Of a stretch of DNA of 64,000 nucleotides, positions 9,027 through 20,100 are shown in pieces. The notes below the pieces were generated by a model. It was not told the DNA's origin and searched no databases. It saw nothing but the letters and a program-made list of their open reading frames with translations. This stretch comes from Nitrospirae bacterium JdFR-85 (lineage in GTDB: Bacteria; Nitrospirota; Thermodesulfovibrionia; Thermodesulfovibrionales; JdFR-85): the NCBI GenBank assembly GCA_002011745.1, contig MTOU01000020.1, positions 1 to 64,000 on the forward strand, written 5' to 3'. A program made the position numbers and the translations under genes. Each line of letters begins with the position of its first letter. Position 1 is the stretch's first letter.

Positions 9027-11032
9027 CCTGTCCTCCTTTCAAACTGAACGAAAGGAACTATCAATTCTTCTACAGTAATTCCACCATGTACTACAACTGT
9101 TTCACCTTCACTGACAAAGGCTGATCGTCCAGCAGCTAAAAGCGGAAGATAATTATCAGGCAGCCCAATATTAGGCCAATCAATTGCATCAGGAAACCTC
9201 TCCTTGGTCTGTCTTCTTAGAAGAACATCTGAATAGATTCTAACTCTCTCTCCTCTGAGATCAGCAACTGAGCCTTCAGAGGGGCAGCCACATCCTTTTG
9301 CTTCAATATTGCCATGGTCTGATGTCAAAAAGACACTGAACTCATGTTCAATAAGAAGATTGAGTAGGTCAATCATAAAACCCTGTTCAAGCCACTGCCT
9401 AACCTGATTGTACATTCCAGCAGTGCCAAGCTCCATTCCGTGCATGATTTTGTCTATCTTATCAACTATTATACCAACAACCCGTATCTTGGGATGTGAA
9501 ATAATCTCTTCAACCAACTCCAGTTTGCCATCTCTGATTCCCTTCACATAACCCACTTCCACCTTTGACAACCCTTGATCAATCCAGAAACTACTCCAGT
9601 GCTCCATTTCCCGGTTTGTTGTATGAATACTTTCAGGGAAATAAATGGGTGGTTTTCCAGCAAATATTGACTGTCTGGAAACTGGGGTAATCGTAGGAAT
9701 CCATGCAAAAACCGCCCTTTCACGAACTTGCAGTTCAGGAAGTTGCTGTGCAACTTTATTCCGCAATATTATCCACTGGTCAAAGGCCATACCGTCAATC
9801 AGAACTAAAGCGACTTTCCCTTTATCTGTGTGTTCAAGATTTCTTGCCATAACCTTTGGCACATGGTGTAACATAACCGGAGGTATGGGTGGTTGATTGT
9901 GAAGTCCAGTGTATCGTTTCTTAACCCAAGACTGAAAATCTCCATCTATTCTTTCCTGTAAAAATAGAAACCTCTCCTTCAGATTGTCTGATGGTCCTAT
10001 TTCATAAAAAAGTGTGATCAATTCTGTCCAGCGAGGAGCAAATGAGAGCCAGTCATGGTATCTGGAATGGATAGAAGGAATTGTGGTTTCAATGCTCTTT
10101 AACAGTCTTTCCATCCGGCGTTGAGCATCTCTGGCAGGATCTATCATTAATCCTACTGAAACCCATTTATCTGAGAGTCTCTCTGCATTAGGATGTTGAA
10201 CAGGACGTAATATTCCCTCTAAAAAGAGGTTGTCAATATAAACACGGATATCGTCGTGATCAAAGGGAATATCTTTTGGGCCTGAAAACCTCAGATAAGG
10301 TTCTTGCAATTCGCTTAATTTATCTACCTCACCTGCAACCATCTTATCAAGAAATATTGGCCACCGTTCCTGAAGAAAAGAGAAGAATGCCTCACGATCT
10401 GGAATGATTTGCTCAAGGGGCCAGTCATTAAATCTTTTGTTTTGGCGAATAATCTGAATAAACCTTTCATCTATAATGGAAGGAATACGCTGGCCCTTAT
10501 AGTGTCGCCTAAGTAGAACTCTGAGCAGGTCAGATGGTTGATTAATCAACTCAGGAGCAATCCCAAATACATGCCTTAAAACAAAATCCTTTGTAGCATT
10601 ATCACCAAGATTGTCTGGTTTATACTGTATCTGGGCTCTGTAAAGTGCATCAAGATCACTGCGGTCCAGCGATTCTACCACAGGATAACTCAGATTCGGA
10701 AAAATCTCTCCAAGATTAAATGAGAGAATTCTGCCTGCCTGTAAGAGGTCATATGGAAGGGTAGTCAGATCATTGGTTGGCACTCTAACAGCTACCACAA
10801 GCTCTGTCAGTTCACCTCTGTCCCATTTTGACCGGTATTTTGACTCATAGGAGTATCTAAAGGCTATTGGATCTTCAAATTCAAGTAGTTCAAACCCTCT
10901 TTCTCGCAATGCAGCGATAATTCCCTCCTCAGCCATTAATCCATCTGGATCAGAAACAAGTGTTAACCTTGCAACACCAGGTATAAACTCCTTCAGAATA
11001 TATTCACGCCAGCTATTCATATTTTTAGACAC
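9023..11032 (-). CDS. pglZ: BREX phosphatase PglZ (type 3)
   Basis: Alkaline-phosphatase-superfamily features VALVLIDGMAFDQW, ITPVSRQSIFAGKPP, FLTSDHGNIEAKG, VVVHGGITVEELIVPFVQF; operon position. Confidence 0.88.
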   Translation of the reverse strand: MSKNMNSWREYILKEFIPGVARLTLVSDPDGLMAEEGIIAALRERGFELLEFEDPIAFRYSYESKYRSKWDRGELTELVVAVRVPTNDLTTLPYDLLQAGRILSFNLGEIFPNLSYPVVESLDRSDLDALYRAQIQYKPDNLGDNATKDFVLRHVFGIAPELINQPSDLLRVLLRRHYKGQRIPSIIDERFIQIIRQNKRFNDWPLEQIIPDREAFFSFLQERWPIFLDKMVAGEVDKLSELQEPYLRFSGPKDIPFDHDDIRVYIDNLFLEGILRPVQHPNAERLSDKWVSVGLMIDPARDAQRRMERLLKSIETTIPSIHSRYHDWLSFAPRWTELITLFYEIGPSDNLKERFLFLQERIDGDFQSWVKKRYTGLHNQPPIPPVMLHHVPKVMARNLEHTDKGKVALVLIDGMAFDQWIILRNKVAQQLPELQVRERAVFAWIPTITPVSRQSIFAGKPPIYFPESIHTTNREMEHWSSFWIDQGLSKVEVGYVKGIRDGKLELVEEIISHPKIRVVGIIVDKIDKIMHGMELGTAGMYNQVRQWLEQGFMIDLLNLLIEHEFSVFLTSDHGNIEAKGCGCPSEGSVADLRGERVRIYSDVLLRRQTKERFPDAIDWPNIGLPDNYLPLLAAGRSAFVSEGETVVVHGGITVEELIVPFVQFERRTG

Positions 11033-13808
11033 CTTCTATACGAATTAGAAGTATAGGTACCATCTCAGGACTAATTTCAGCCATTTTCCTGATCTTTTCT
11101 TGCCAGGCTTTTTCCTGCTCTGATAGTTGTGTGAGACGGTATTGCCTGACCTGTGGTAGACCTATCCGCTCTATATTCCGCTGACGGGCCCGAAAGGCAT
11201 ATTCTCCTTTCTCTCGCTCTCGGGCAATCCATTCCTGATGCATCCTGAGGAGTTTTTCGTATATAGGTCTTCCATGCACTTCTGCAGCATTTACCATCCG
11301 ATTAAAGATATCTGCTGATTCCTCGCCGCTCAGGTGGCTGTGTATCTTTTCCATGCCTGAAAGTATTCTTTCCCAGATATGCCGCGCTGTTGGTAAAAGA
11401 ACCCTGCCATCATCGTGTAGGAAAAACGGCATTATCCTTTGTTTTTTCCAATCAATAGCCTGAATTGTTATTCTCCACAAAGACCAGAAACCATGAACAT
11501 CCTCTGGAAGTCCTGTAAGTTTAACACAGGGAATTGGCTGTCCTGGTGCAAACCGAGGAAGGCTCATCACCAACCCTCTTATCCGACTATCTTCCAGTGT
11601 TAATTTCTGTGCTGAAGTAGCAACTTCGGCATCCCAGTTTGTAAATACAACCTCTTGCATTGTGTCTCCATCTGGCCAGGTAAGATTCCATACATTTCCC
11701 TGCTTCTCTGCCTTACCTCCATGAGATCTAAGATAGCTTACTGTCATATTTTCAACCCAATATGGTAGAGGATGTTCTATTAATCGTTTTGCCTCGGCAG
11801 GATCAGGATTATCTTCTGTTCCAAGACTAGCTGCACTTTCACGAATAATCTTCACCTGTTCTTTTACCTGATTTATCTTAGATTCAACTATATCTTCAAC
11901 TCTTTCAGGTTGGAGAATAGATTCAATGTATAAGTCACCAAATATCCTCTCTGCCTGGGCTGAGTCAAGAACATCACCAGTTTTGTCTACTCCAAACTCC
12001 TCAAAAATTTTAGTGAGTTTTTCTTCAAGCACCTCTCTTACTCTATGCTCAACAGTTTCCTGAAGGACAAAATTTATAGCACGAACTGTATGAGTCTGTC
12101 CAATACGGTCAACACGGCCTATGCGTTGCTCAAGTCGCATTGGATTCCAGGGGATATCATAGTTAATTACCACATGACAGAACTGTAAATTCAGTCCTTC
12201 ACCTCCTGCATCTGTTGAGATTAATATGCGAGCATCTCTGGAGAACGCCTCCTGAACCTTCTGACGCTCCTCCATTGTCATTGACCCATTAAGACAGACA
12301 ACAGAGAAGCCTCTTTCAGTAAGAAACTCATACAACATCTCCTGTGTAGGAACAAATTCAGTAAAGACTATAATCTTAAGCTCGGGATCACCTTCTTCTT
12401 GTTGAAGTTTATAGATCCAATCAAGGAGCGTCTCAGCCTTTGCATCTGGGCCACTAAGTTCTGTCCGTTTTGCTGCTTCAAGCAATAGTTTTACCTCTTC
12501 CCTCTCGTTTTTTAAGGCTTTCAGACGTGCATTAATGAATGTATCTACCAATTGTTGGCCGTCAAGATCTGCCCACTCTTCCTCAGAAAGCATAGGAAAT
12601 AAGCTGAGTTGCTCATCCGGAGCCTGAAGGATCTCAAGCCTTCTCTCAAGAGTGATGCGAATTGCCCGTGTTGAAGAAGTAACAAGTCGTTGAAAGAGGA
12701 TCATTAAAAAACCGATATAGGTCTTTTTCTCCTTTAATGCCTGGTTATAGCCCTCACGAACATACTCTGTTACGGCATTGTATAGAAGTTGTTGCTCTCT
12801 GTGTCGTTCTGTCCATGAGATAGGTTCCAGCCGTATCTGTCGTGGTTTAAAAAGTGGATTTCCCTTTGCATCTATAGCCTGCCGTTTTTCTGTTCTTATA
12901 ACATAGGGCTTTACTCTTTCTCTTTTTATACTCTCTGGATCAGGAAAAGTAGAAGAATCCAGCAGAGATATCAGACGGTAAAAGGACTCTGTTTTCCCTT
13001 GGTGTGGTGTAGCTGTAAGCAGTAAAAGATATGGCGCTGCTTTGGATAATGCCCTGCCAAGTTTATATCGTGCAACCTGGTCAGAGCTTCCTCCCAAACG
13101 GTGTGCTTCATCCACAATAATTAGATCCCATCCTGCGGAAATCAGGTCTTCAAATCGCTCACGATTATATTCAGCAATCTGTTCCTTTGACCATCCCCGA
13201 CGCCCATCAGTTGGCTTTACAGAATCTATAGGGCATACTATCTGGTCGTATGCCTGCCATATATTTCTCTCAGGTAAAATTCTCTTGTAAACAGAAAAAT
13301 CACCAGGGATGATAAGCTGAAACTCCTCATTAAAATGAGTCTTCATTTCTGCCACCCATTGAGTAACCAGACCCTTTGGAGCTACAACAAGCGTTCTCTT
13401 TACAAGCCCACGGAGTTTAAGTTCCTTCATAATGAGTCCTGCTTCTATGGTCTTACCAAGCCCTACCTCATCAGCAAGGAGATATCTAACTCTGTCTCCT
13501 GAAATTGCACGCGATAGAGTTCGAATCTGATGGGGTAGTGGAATTACCGAAGACTCTAAGGGAGCAAGCAGAATATCCTGAGTTAATGCATCAGCTATAC
13601 GGGCAGCAGAGGCTATATAAACAATATAATCTCTATTGGTTATATCTAATTCTTCGAGAGGCTTTAACCTGTCGGCTCGGAGTCGTACAACAGAATCTTT
13701 CCCTGGAAGCCATACAAGGTAGAATGTATCTCCCCAGAGTGTTTGGGAGTCAATGATTTTACAAGTCTGATTATGTTCAGTACTCCAGACCCATTCGCCT
13801 GTGTTCAT
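11025..13808 (-). CDS. brxH: SNF2/DEAD-like helicase (BrxHII-type)
   Basis: LADEVGLGKTIEAGLIMKEL (Walker A), IIVDEAHRLGG, LLLTATPHQGKTE, QRIGRVDRIGQTHTVRAINF. Confidence 0.9.
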   Translation of the reverse strand: MNTGEWVWSTEHNQTCKIIDSQTLWGDTFYLVWLPGKDSVVRLRADRLKPLEELDITNRDYIVYIASAARIADALTQDILLAPLESSVIPLPHQIRTLSRAISGDRVRYLLADEVGLGKTIEAGLIMKELKLRGLVKRTLVVAPKGLVTQWVAEMKTHFNEEFQLIIPGDFSVYKRILPERNIWQAYDQIVCPIDSVKPTDGRRGWSKEQIAEYNRERFEDLISAGWDLIIVDEAHRLGGSSDQVARYKLGRALSKAAPYLLLLTATPHQGKTESFYRLISLLDSSTFPDPESIKRERVKPYVIRTEKRQAIDAKGNPLFKPRQIRLEPISWTERHREQQLLYNAVTEYVREGYNQALKEKKTYIGFLMILFQRLVTSSTRAIRITLERRLEILQAPDEQLSLFPMLSEEEWADLDGQQLVDTFINARLKALKNEREEVKLLLEAAKRTELSGPDAKAETLLDWIYKLQQEEGDPELKIIVFTEFVPTQEMLYEFLTERGFSVVCLNGSMTMEERQKVQEAFSRDARILISTDAGGEGLNLQFCHVVINYDIPWNPMRLEQRIGRVDRIGQTHTVRAINFVLQETVEHRVREVLEEKLTKIFEEFGVDKTGDVLDSAQAERIFGDLYIESILQPERVEDIVESKINQVKEQVKIIRESAASLGTEDNPDPAEAKRLIEHPLPYWVENMTVSYLRSHGGKAEKQGNVWNLTWPDGDTMQEVVFTNWDAEVATSAQKLTLEDSRIRGLVMSLPRFAPGQPIPCVKLTGLPEDVHGFWSLWRITIQAIDWKKQRIMPFFLHDDGRVLLPTARHIWERILSGMEKIHSHLSGEESADIFNRMVNAAEVHGRPIYEKLLRMHQEWIAREREKGEYAFRARQRNIERIGLPQVRQYRLTQLSEQEKAWQEKIRKMAEISPEMVPILLIRIEGV

Positions 13809-13860
13809 AGTATTTTAAATTTAAAATACTGTAAGAAAAGAATAGGATAACACCAAAGAA

Positions 13861-14217
13861 TCATAATTGCCTTATTCTTATCTTTTTTGTGGTTACTACA
13901 GTAAACTTGTTATACAATTTAGCTCCATATTTACTAATCAGCCTTATTAAAGAAGAAGAAATTTTCTCTAATTCTTCAGCATTATAACGCAAATAAATGA
14001 CACCCGTTGCACTCTCTTTATGTGCAAAAATCCATTCTCCAAAATCTCTGTCTTCAGTAATTAGTATCGCATTATGTTTTATTGCAGTATTTAGTACATC
14101 TCTATCATTTATACCAGGACAATCCTCTAATATAGATTTAATTTCAAAACCTTTCTTTCGTAGACTTTGAACAATTCTAAAATCAAGACACTCATCGGCA
14201 AGAAGTTTAAGATGCAA
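13861..14217 (-). CDS. DUF5615-type PIN-like toxin
   Basis: LKLLADECLDFRIVQSLRKKGFEI...AILITEDRDFGEWIF; overlaps upstream DUF433-like gene. Confidence 0.8.
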   Translation of the reverse strand: MHLKLLADECLDFRIVQSLRKKGFEIKSILEDCPGINDRDVLNTAIKHNAILITEDRDFGEWIFAHKESATGVIYLRYNAEELEKISSSLIRLISKYGAKLYNKFTVVTTKKIRIRQL

Positions 14218-14455
14218 TCACTTCCTCCTGGGATATGACATCTGCGGAATAGGAGATAGCTGCCATTATGTCTTCTTTTGTTAAGTGAGGATACGCATTA
14301 AGTAATTCATCATATGACATCCCTTCTGCAAGCTTCTTTAAGATTAGTTCTACGGTTATACGAGTGCCTTTGATTATTGGCTTACCAAGCATTATGTTGG
14401 GATCTGAAATTATCCTTTCTTTATAATGTTTTTCCATAACTATATCCACCTCCAA
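14207..14455 (-). CDS. DUF433-type antitoxin
   Basis: RIISDPNIMLGKPIIKGTRITVELILKKLAEGMSYDELLNAYPHLTKEDI. Confidence 0.85.
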   Translation of the reverse strand: MEVDIVMEKHYKERIISDPNIMLGKPIIKGTRITVELILKKLAEGMSYDELLNAYPHLTKEDIMAAISYSADVISQEEVIAS

Positions 14456-14673
14456 ATTGTCGTCTAAAATAATTATACCAGTTTCCTAAATTAAAGATTT
14501 CTTCAAAGTAACACTCCTTCTTTTTCTCCAGTCATTGCCAGCAATGAAGACCTTTCAAGGGAATTTTCTATATTAACAATCACATCCCTTGTTTATTATA
14601 TCATGAAGTAAGCATTAACATGTTTTAGATATTCAATCAGATTTTTTAAAATCCATGTTTTTAAGTACTGCAA

Positions 14674-15504
14674 TTATATCACAAAAAAGTCTTCCAACTT
14701 TTGAAGATGAAAACTCATAAAATCTGATATTTCTGCATATCCTTCTGGAGGAGTATATTCAATTGAGTAATCAATAAGTTTTTGACTCCCATCTGGATAT
14801 TGCACTATACTTACTCTTTTCTTGCGATTAAGATACTTAGTATCACTATCAAACATTCTACAACGACGAGTATCTGGAAAATATGACGGTGTTGTTTTTG
14901 GAGCTACCACAAGATAAGGAGTTTTCTGTATCGATTTACCAAGCTTATGTGCTTCAAAACCTTCTGATGTTGTAATAACCATTCTGTGAACTAAATGGTG
15001 TCTATACTCTCGAATGTCCTTTAACCATGAAAGATGTTTATTTATTACATTAAAAAAGTGACTATTTTTATTATTTTTCTCGACAAGTTTTATGAAAGTT
15101 CTTATTGATTCAGTGTTTACCCCTTTCAGATAATGACTACAAGCTGTAGCAATAAAGTCCACTGAACTTTTCATTGCCTCAAAAAAAGCAGCAAGTTCGT
15201 ATATAAAATGATCTGCTGTTTTAAGGACTGTAATCTTAGCCTTTTCGGGAAGTTGATCATTATTTTGTATATCTGAAGATTCAACCTCATTATTGAAGTC
15301 ATCTATTAACTGTTTAACTCTTTCGAGATGATAGCACACAGCTCTGTACTTTCTAAAAGCGTACATCAATATTGATTCATATCTTTCTTTCTCTTTTTCA
15401 TCTAAAAAAACTGAATTTTGGCCTATGCAGGCTTGGTCCATTTTAGAAAAATAGTCTTCTAATGAATCAAATACTTTTGAGTGATTCTTCATTTTTGTTT
15501 TCAT
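14674..15504 (-). CDS. HEPN-like helical protein
   Basis: IREYRHHLVHRMV fits a HEPN R-x4-H motif within an alpha-helical context; ATGA overlap with upstream ORF. Confidence 0.5.
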   Translation of the reverse strand: MKTKMKNHSKVFDSLEDYFSKMDQACIGQNSVFLDEKEKERYESILMYAFRKYRAVCYHLERVKQLIDDFNNEVESSDIQNNDQLPEKAKITVLKTADHFIYELAAFFEAMKSSVDFIATACSHYLKGVNTESIRTFIKLVEKNNKNSHFFNVINKHLSWLKDIREYRHHLVHRMVITTSEGFEAHKLGKSIQKTPYLVVAPKTTPSYFPDTRRCRMFDSDTKYLNRKKRVSIVQYPDGSQKLIDYSIEYTPPEGYAEISDFMSFHLQKLEDFFVI

Positions 15505-16241
15505 TTAGTATTTAATTCCTCAATTCTGCCATTGGTTATATCAAAGAGAAAGACCCTATCAAAATTTGAAGTATATCTAAAATTTAAAGTTTCTTCTGTT
15601 ATTTTGGCTGCCGATGAAAGTTCACACACTGACACAATAAGAAGCCAAAGAGAGCTAAAACTACCTCTATAATTAGACACTTTAGTATTCTTTTTATTAA
15701 TAATTTGTTGAATTCTTTCTGGAGTACAATCACATATAAAATCACCATAGGAATTGTGCCAATCGTTTTCCGTAAATTCTTCTATGCGATAAATACGAAT
15801 TGCAGCAATTTCATCTGATAAAGAACCATACTCTTCGAGCTCTACAGATTCTCCAATCTCTGGGATTTTATTAAATATAAGTGATTTTAAGTTATCAGAA
15901 ATTCTATCAACTAATCCTTTATTTATCTCAACACCTGCTGACCAAATAATAGATACAATGAGGGGTGGATTCTCCTCTTCCTCATACTTTCTTTTAGATT
16001 TTAAAATAATCATTTCTTTTAAACTTTCTTGAGCCTGTAAAGCTGAAGATGAAAAACCTTCTTCTTGATAGAATCTTGTGATTTCGATACCAATATCACC
16101 ATGATCATTAGTGATCACTATATCAGGTTCTATTTGGGGAATGCCGATTCTTAATTTTCCGTCTGGAAAATTCGAATAATGTCTTTTAAAATAATTTGAG
16201 ATGTATTCATTAAACTGTTTATGCCCAGGATTTTCTTTCAT
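15501..16241 (-). CDS. Hypothetical protein with possible PD-(D/E)xK-like core
   Basis: IEPDIVITNDHGDIGIEITRF resembles PD...(D/E)x(K/T) core; 5 bp after upstream TM gene. Confidence 0.35.
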   Translation of the reverse strand: MKENPGHKQFNEYISNYFKRHYSNFPDGKLRIGIPQIEPDIVITNDHGDIGIEITRFYQEEGFSSSALQAQESLKEMIILKSKRKYEEEENPPLIVSIIWSAGVEINKGLVDRISDNLKSLIFNKIPEIGESVELEEYGSLSDEIAAIRIYRIEEFTENDWHNSYGDFICDCTPERIQQIINKKNTKVSNYRGSFSSLWLLIVSVCELSSAAKITEETLNFRYTSNFDRVFLFDITNGRIEELNTK

Positions 16242-16246
16242 TATAA

Positions 16247-16837
16247 CTATTCAAACCAATTTGTTCTTTTTAAATTTCTCTTTAGCTTAGCCCATTTAAT
16301 AAACAAATATATCAGACATAAAAGTATTGAAACTATGACAATCGTCACAATTATATTAGTAGGTAAATATATAAATGGGTAATTCAACATCAATAATATA
16401 GTAATAGATATTATGGTAAAAAATAACAAAGTAAAGCGAAAGAAAATTTTAGAAAGTTTACCCGAAGTTTTTACCATTTCTAAATATTCCATTGCTTTAA
16501 CGTACTCATCCTCTCCATTTTCTGGATTATTTGTACTAATAGATTTCTTCATACAATACTTATAAAGCTTTCTTTTGAGATTCCAAGAGTAAAAATTAAT
16601 TAGACATAACAATGCAGTTGCAATAGGAATAAAATAGAGAAATGATAAGCTTCTTGTTTTTTCTAATTGGAATAAAGCGTAAAATACACCAGATGATAAA
16701 ACAATAATTGTTGTCATTAAGCCAAAATACATTTTTATAGAATCATAGATCGATTCTTTTATCTTTTCGAATTCTTTTTTGTTTTGTTCTTTGTTCATTA
16801 TAATTTTTTCATTAAATTTATTTTCTTCATTTCTCAC
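16247..16837 (-). CDS. Predicted 4-TM membrane protein
   Basis: Four hydrophobic segments (MTTIIVLSSGVFYALF, FLYFIPIATALLCLINFY, FFRFTLLFFTIISITILLML, NIIVTIVIVSILLCLIYLFI). Confidence 0.6.
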   Translation of the reverse strand: MRNEENKFNEKIIMNKEQNKKEFEKIKESIYDSIKMYFGLMTTIIVLSSGVFYALFQLEKTRSLSFLYFIPIATALLCLINFYSWNLKRKLYKYCMKKSISTNNPENGEDEYVKAMEYLEMVKTSGKLSKIFFRFTLLFFTIISITILLMLNYPFIYLPTNIIVTIVIVSILLCLIYLFIKWAKLKRNLKRTNWFE

Positions 16838-16926
16838 TCCTTACTTCTTCTATTTAACATGTCCTTCTCTTCAAGAAATCCATCAAGCACTTTTTTCTCC
16901 TTAATCTCGTAAACTTGTACAATACA

Positions 16927-16974
16927 GTACAGGGGCCAGGCTATGACTGCACCAGCCTCAATGATGGCCCGTAC
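16927..16974. repeat. Interrupted inverted repeat (hairpin) GTAC/GGGCC/AGGCT ... AGCCT/GGCCC/GTAC
   Basis: Paired blocks 16927-16930, 16933-16942 with 16954-16958, 16966-16974. Confidence 0.6.
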
Positions 16975-17058
16975 TATGTGTTTACTGGTAAAGCAATTAA
17001 TTTATCGACTACATTCATTTCTTTGTATTTTATAATCTTATTCAAAGCACAAAACATA

Positions 17059-17080
17059 TTTAGTGACAATTGTTACTAAA
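17059..17080. promoter_or_regulatory. 22-nt near-perfect palindrome TTTAGTGACAATTGTTACTAAA
   Basis: Symmetric except one pair; AT-rich intergenic location; operator-like. Confidence 0.4.
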
Positions 17081-17157
17081 TCAACATATGTCTGTCGATG
17101 GCTTCAATTCTAAAGAGTTCATTAGTTTATCCTTACTTTTAAGAATGTTAAATAAAA

Positions 17158-20100
17158 TTATGGATTCCAATATGAACTATAACGATGAATGTGTTTATAG
17201 TTAGACCACAAATCGCGAAGGCTTTCTAACAATGTAAAATCTGTCCGGTGCTTAAAATTGCGTTCTCCCCAAAGAAGCCACACTAAGGTTTGACGAGAGT
17301 TTAAATAGCGTCTCATCAAATCAGCACGAAGATAAAATAAATAAGAGCGGAATGTATCCTCATCGCTTTTAAATTCTCGATATATTGTAGCAATGCGTCC
17401 CTCAAGATCGTAGAGATCCCATTCACCTCGACGATTACATAAACTTAATTGCTCGCAAAGTGCAGGGGCAGGAACAATTATCCCACTTACTTGGTTGAGT
17501 GCGCTGTGGTATCTCTCCCAAGCAAATCTATACACAGGCACCTCTACAGGAATTCCTCCAGACAGCCCCTGTTTACCAGCATGCCGTGCAAAGGCTTCTC
17601 TAATGTCACGCCTTGCCTTGCCATTCGATTCTCGAATGGTTTTCCCGAAATGTAGTGACCATGGAATTTCACCTGCATAAGTATAATATTCTTCTAATGG
17701 TTCTGGAATTTCCATGTTGCCTGGATACTCAACCGCTTTGAAAGTTGCTAACAGATTCTCTACTTGGTCGTGTTCCACGAGCAAGCCTCGTAGAAACGTA
17801 AATATCATCCTATCGTCATTTTTGGAAGACTGTTCGATGTAACCATCCAAAAGCACCCATGGACCAGGTTGGTCGTCTACCTCTTCAGGGTATAACAAAT
17901 GTTTGTAATTTGGTGTGGGGCCATCCGTGATCCACGACCGAGGTTCGGCAGGAGCTTCAGTGAATAAATCAGGTAGCGTAGGTTGCCATATGCGTGGACG
18001 TCCTGGGAAACTGGGATCAATATCAACTTCGGGTGGGCGTCTGTCAACTCGCCACTCTGGCAAAGCACCTTTATTGAGTCTAATTCCATACATCTCGAAA
18101 TAAGCAATCCAAGAATATTTCTTACCATACCGGTCTGTTTTCGGATTCCCCCGTCTTTCAGCCTCCCATGAGGCAGTACCAATCTCCCTATCTATCTCAG
18201 CAAACTGACTTGACTTATACCCCAATTGCACAATTCTATATTCAATCTGGCGCCGAACCTCGCGGTATATGGGATTATCAAAGTCATAGTTATGTCTGTC
18301 GGGAATTAGCCCGCCTATGGTATAATTTCCAAAATCCATGCGTATGGTACCTTCAGCCTCAGTTAGGTCATTATCATCTATTTCGCTTGGTGTTGGAAAT
18401 GGCGAAGGAATATGATTGAATGGTGGTTTTAGGTAATCCTGCTTTTCATCTGATATACATCCCGGCACGACGCGATTGGCTAAATCTATCACACCAAGAG
18501 CATAGTCCCTCATTAAGACATGGTGCGTGGAATGCGGAGCTCCAGGGACAAACATCTCGTCTATTAGTATGTTTGCAAAGCCAGGTAGTTCTTTACGTAA
18601 CTGATCACCTCGAGGATCTGCCCAGAGCGTCATCGCCACCCCATAGCATGCTGCAAGCATGCGTTCAGGAACATAGGGATCGTTTATATCAAGCGAGTTG
18701 AGTGTCATTTCAAACAGAGCTTTAGGATCACGGCAGCCAAACCAATATAAGGCACGCGTGGCGTGATCACGTAGCAGACGGACTGTGCTTGTGAGGATCC
18801 ACATCACCCACCATGCCCGAAGCTGATCTCGTTGATTTAGTGACTGATCCGACTGCCAGTGCTTCTCCAACCGTTTTATATCTTTAAGTACTTCTTCTTG
18901 CCTGCGGCGGATCCATTCTGTCCATCGGAGATCTCGCTCTGCCATCGACATTGAACGAAGAACTTCATCCAAGAATTCCATATTGAGGGGATGTGATTGG
19001 GCTGCACGGGTACTCCAGAGCCGATCAAAAAGATCACGACGATCCATTGGTGCAGCTGCCACAAGATTAGCCAACTGTCTCACTGTCTCACTATCAAGAT
19101 ACTCTTTATCCAGCCAAGCTGCCTCATAAAGAGCCTTAGTTCGCAGCGGCTCATCCAATAAAGGCCAAAGTTGTCGTCTGTACATCCGACGAGGTGCAAG
19201 TCCTACCAGTGCACGGAATATGTCACTTGCAAGAGGATGACGTTGATCAAAGTCCCCTGTTAATGCTGAAATTGTGTCTGGGTTACGTATCCAAGATTCG
19301 AAATTGGTTCTTCCGTAAGTATCAAGCAGTGCATCTGCTATGAGGTGTCCTGCTAATGCATCATACATTATGGAAATGTGATTACCACTAAGCCGGTGGT
19401 CAGATACTTTGATAAGTACGCCTTCCTGCTCTAAAGCCCGTACAATACTTTTATCCCAGGAACGTTGGTTGTCTTCAAGGACTCGTCGAAGTTCCTCGAT
19501 ATTAAGGCTCCGGGATCTTGCATCCCACAAACATTGTCCGATCTTGCTAAGCGCAGTGCGAACATCCGATTCATAGTAACGCCAAGCACGGGATGATAAT
19601 TCTGCTATGCGCTCCGCGACCAGATCGAGGTATCTCTCAAACAGGGAGGTAAGCGATCCTGGCATGGCTTCGACACCTACGGTCCGATTGCGTTTGGGAT
19701 TTGTCACTTCACAAAACATCCGCAGTTTTAAAGGATGTTGTAGCAGTCTCCATGGCAACTTTGCATCTCTTGAATCGATCCGATAATATTGGAAATACCG
19801 CCGCACAGCATCAACGGTGTTTTGCTCAAAACCAGGAATCTCCAGTCGTTCAACTTCATCGGGTAGTGCCTCTTTAACAAAATCTGGACGTAGAGTGCAT
19901 ACAACCAACACATATTGATATTGATCCAATAATGTACTCAACGAGGCAAGCTGACCCTTCCAGTCACGAGGATCTTCTGCTTCGTTCAAGCCATCAATAA
20001 CGATAGGTAATCGCCGACCGGCACGCTGACCGGCAGCATCAACAGCTTCAACTAATGCCTCAAAGCTTTGCAACGGCCTTCCATGAATGACAATTCTCTT

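Noticed and set aside
14532-14591. Hairpins CATTGC-CA-GCAATG and CAAGGGA...TCCCTTG between the HEPN and TA genes as attC or terminator
   Set aside because: Short separate stems without attC end motifs or U-tract; may be chance in AT-rich DNA.
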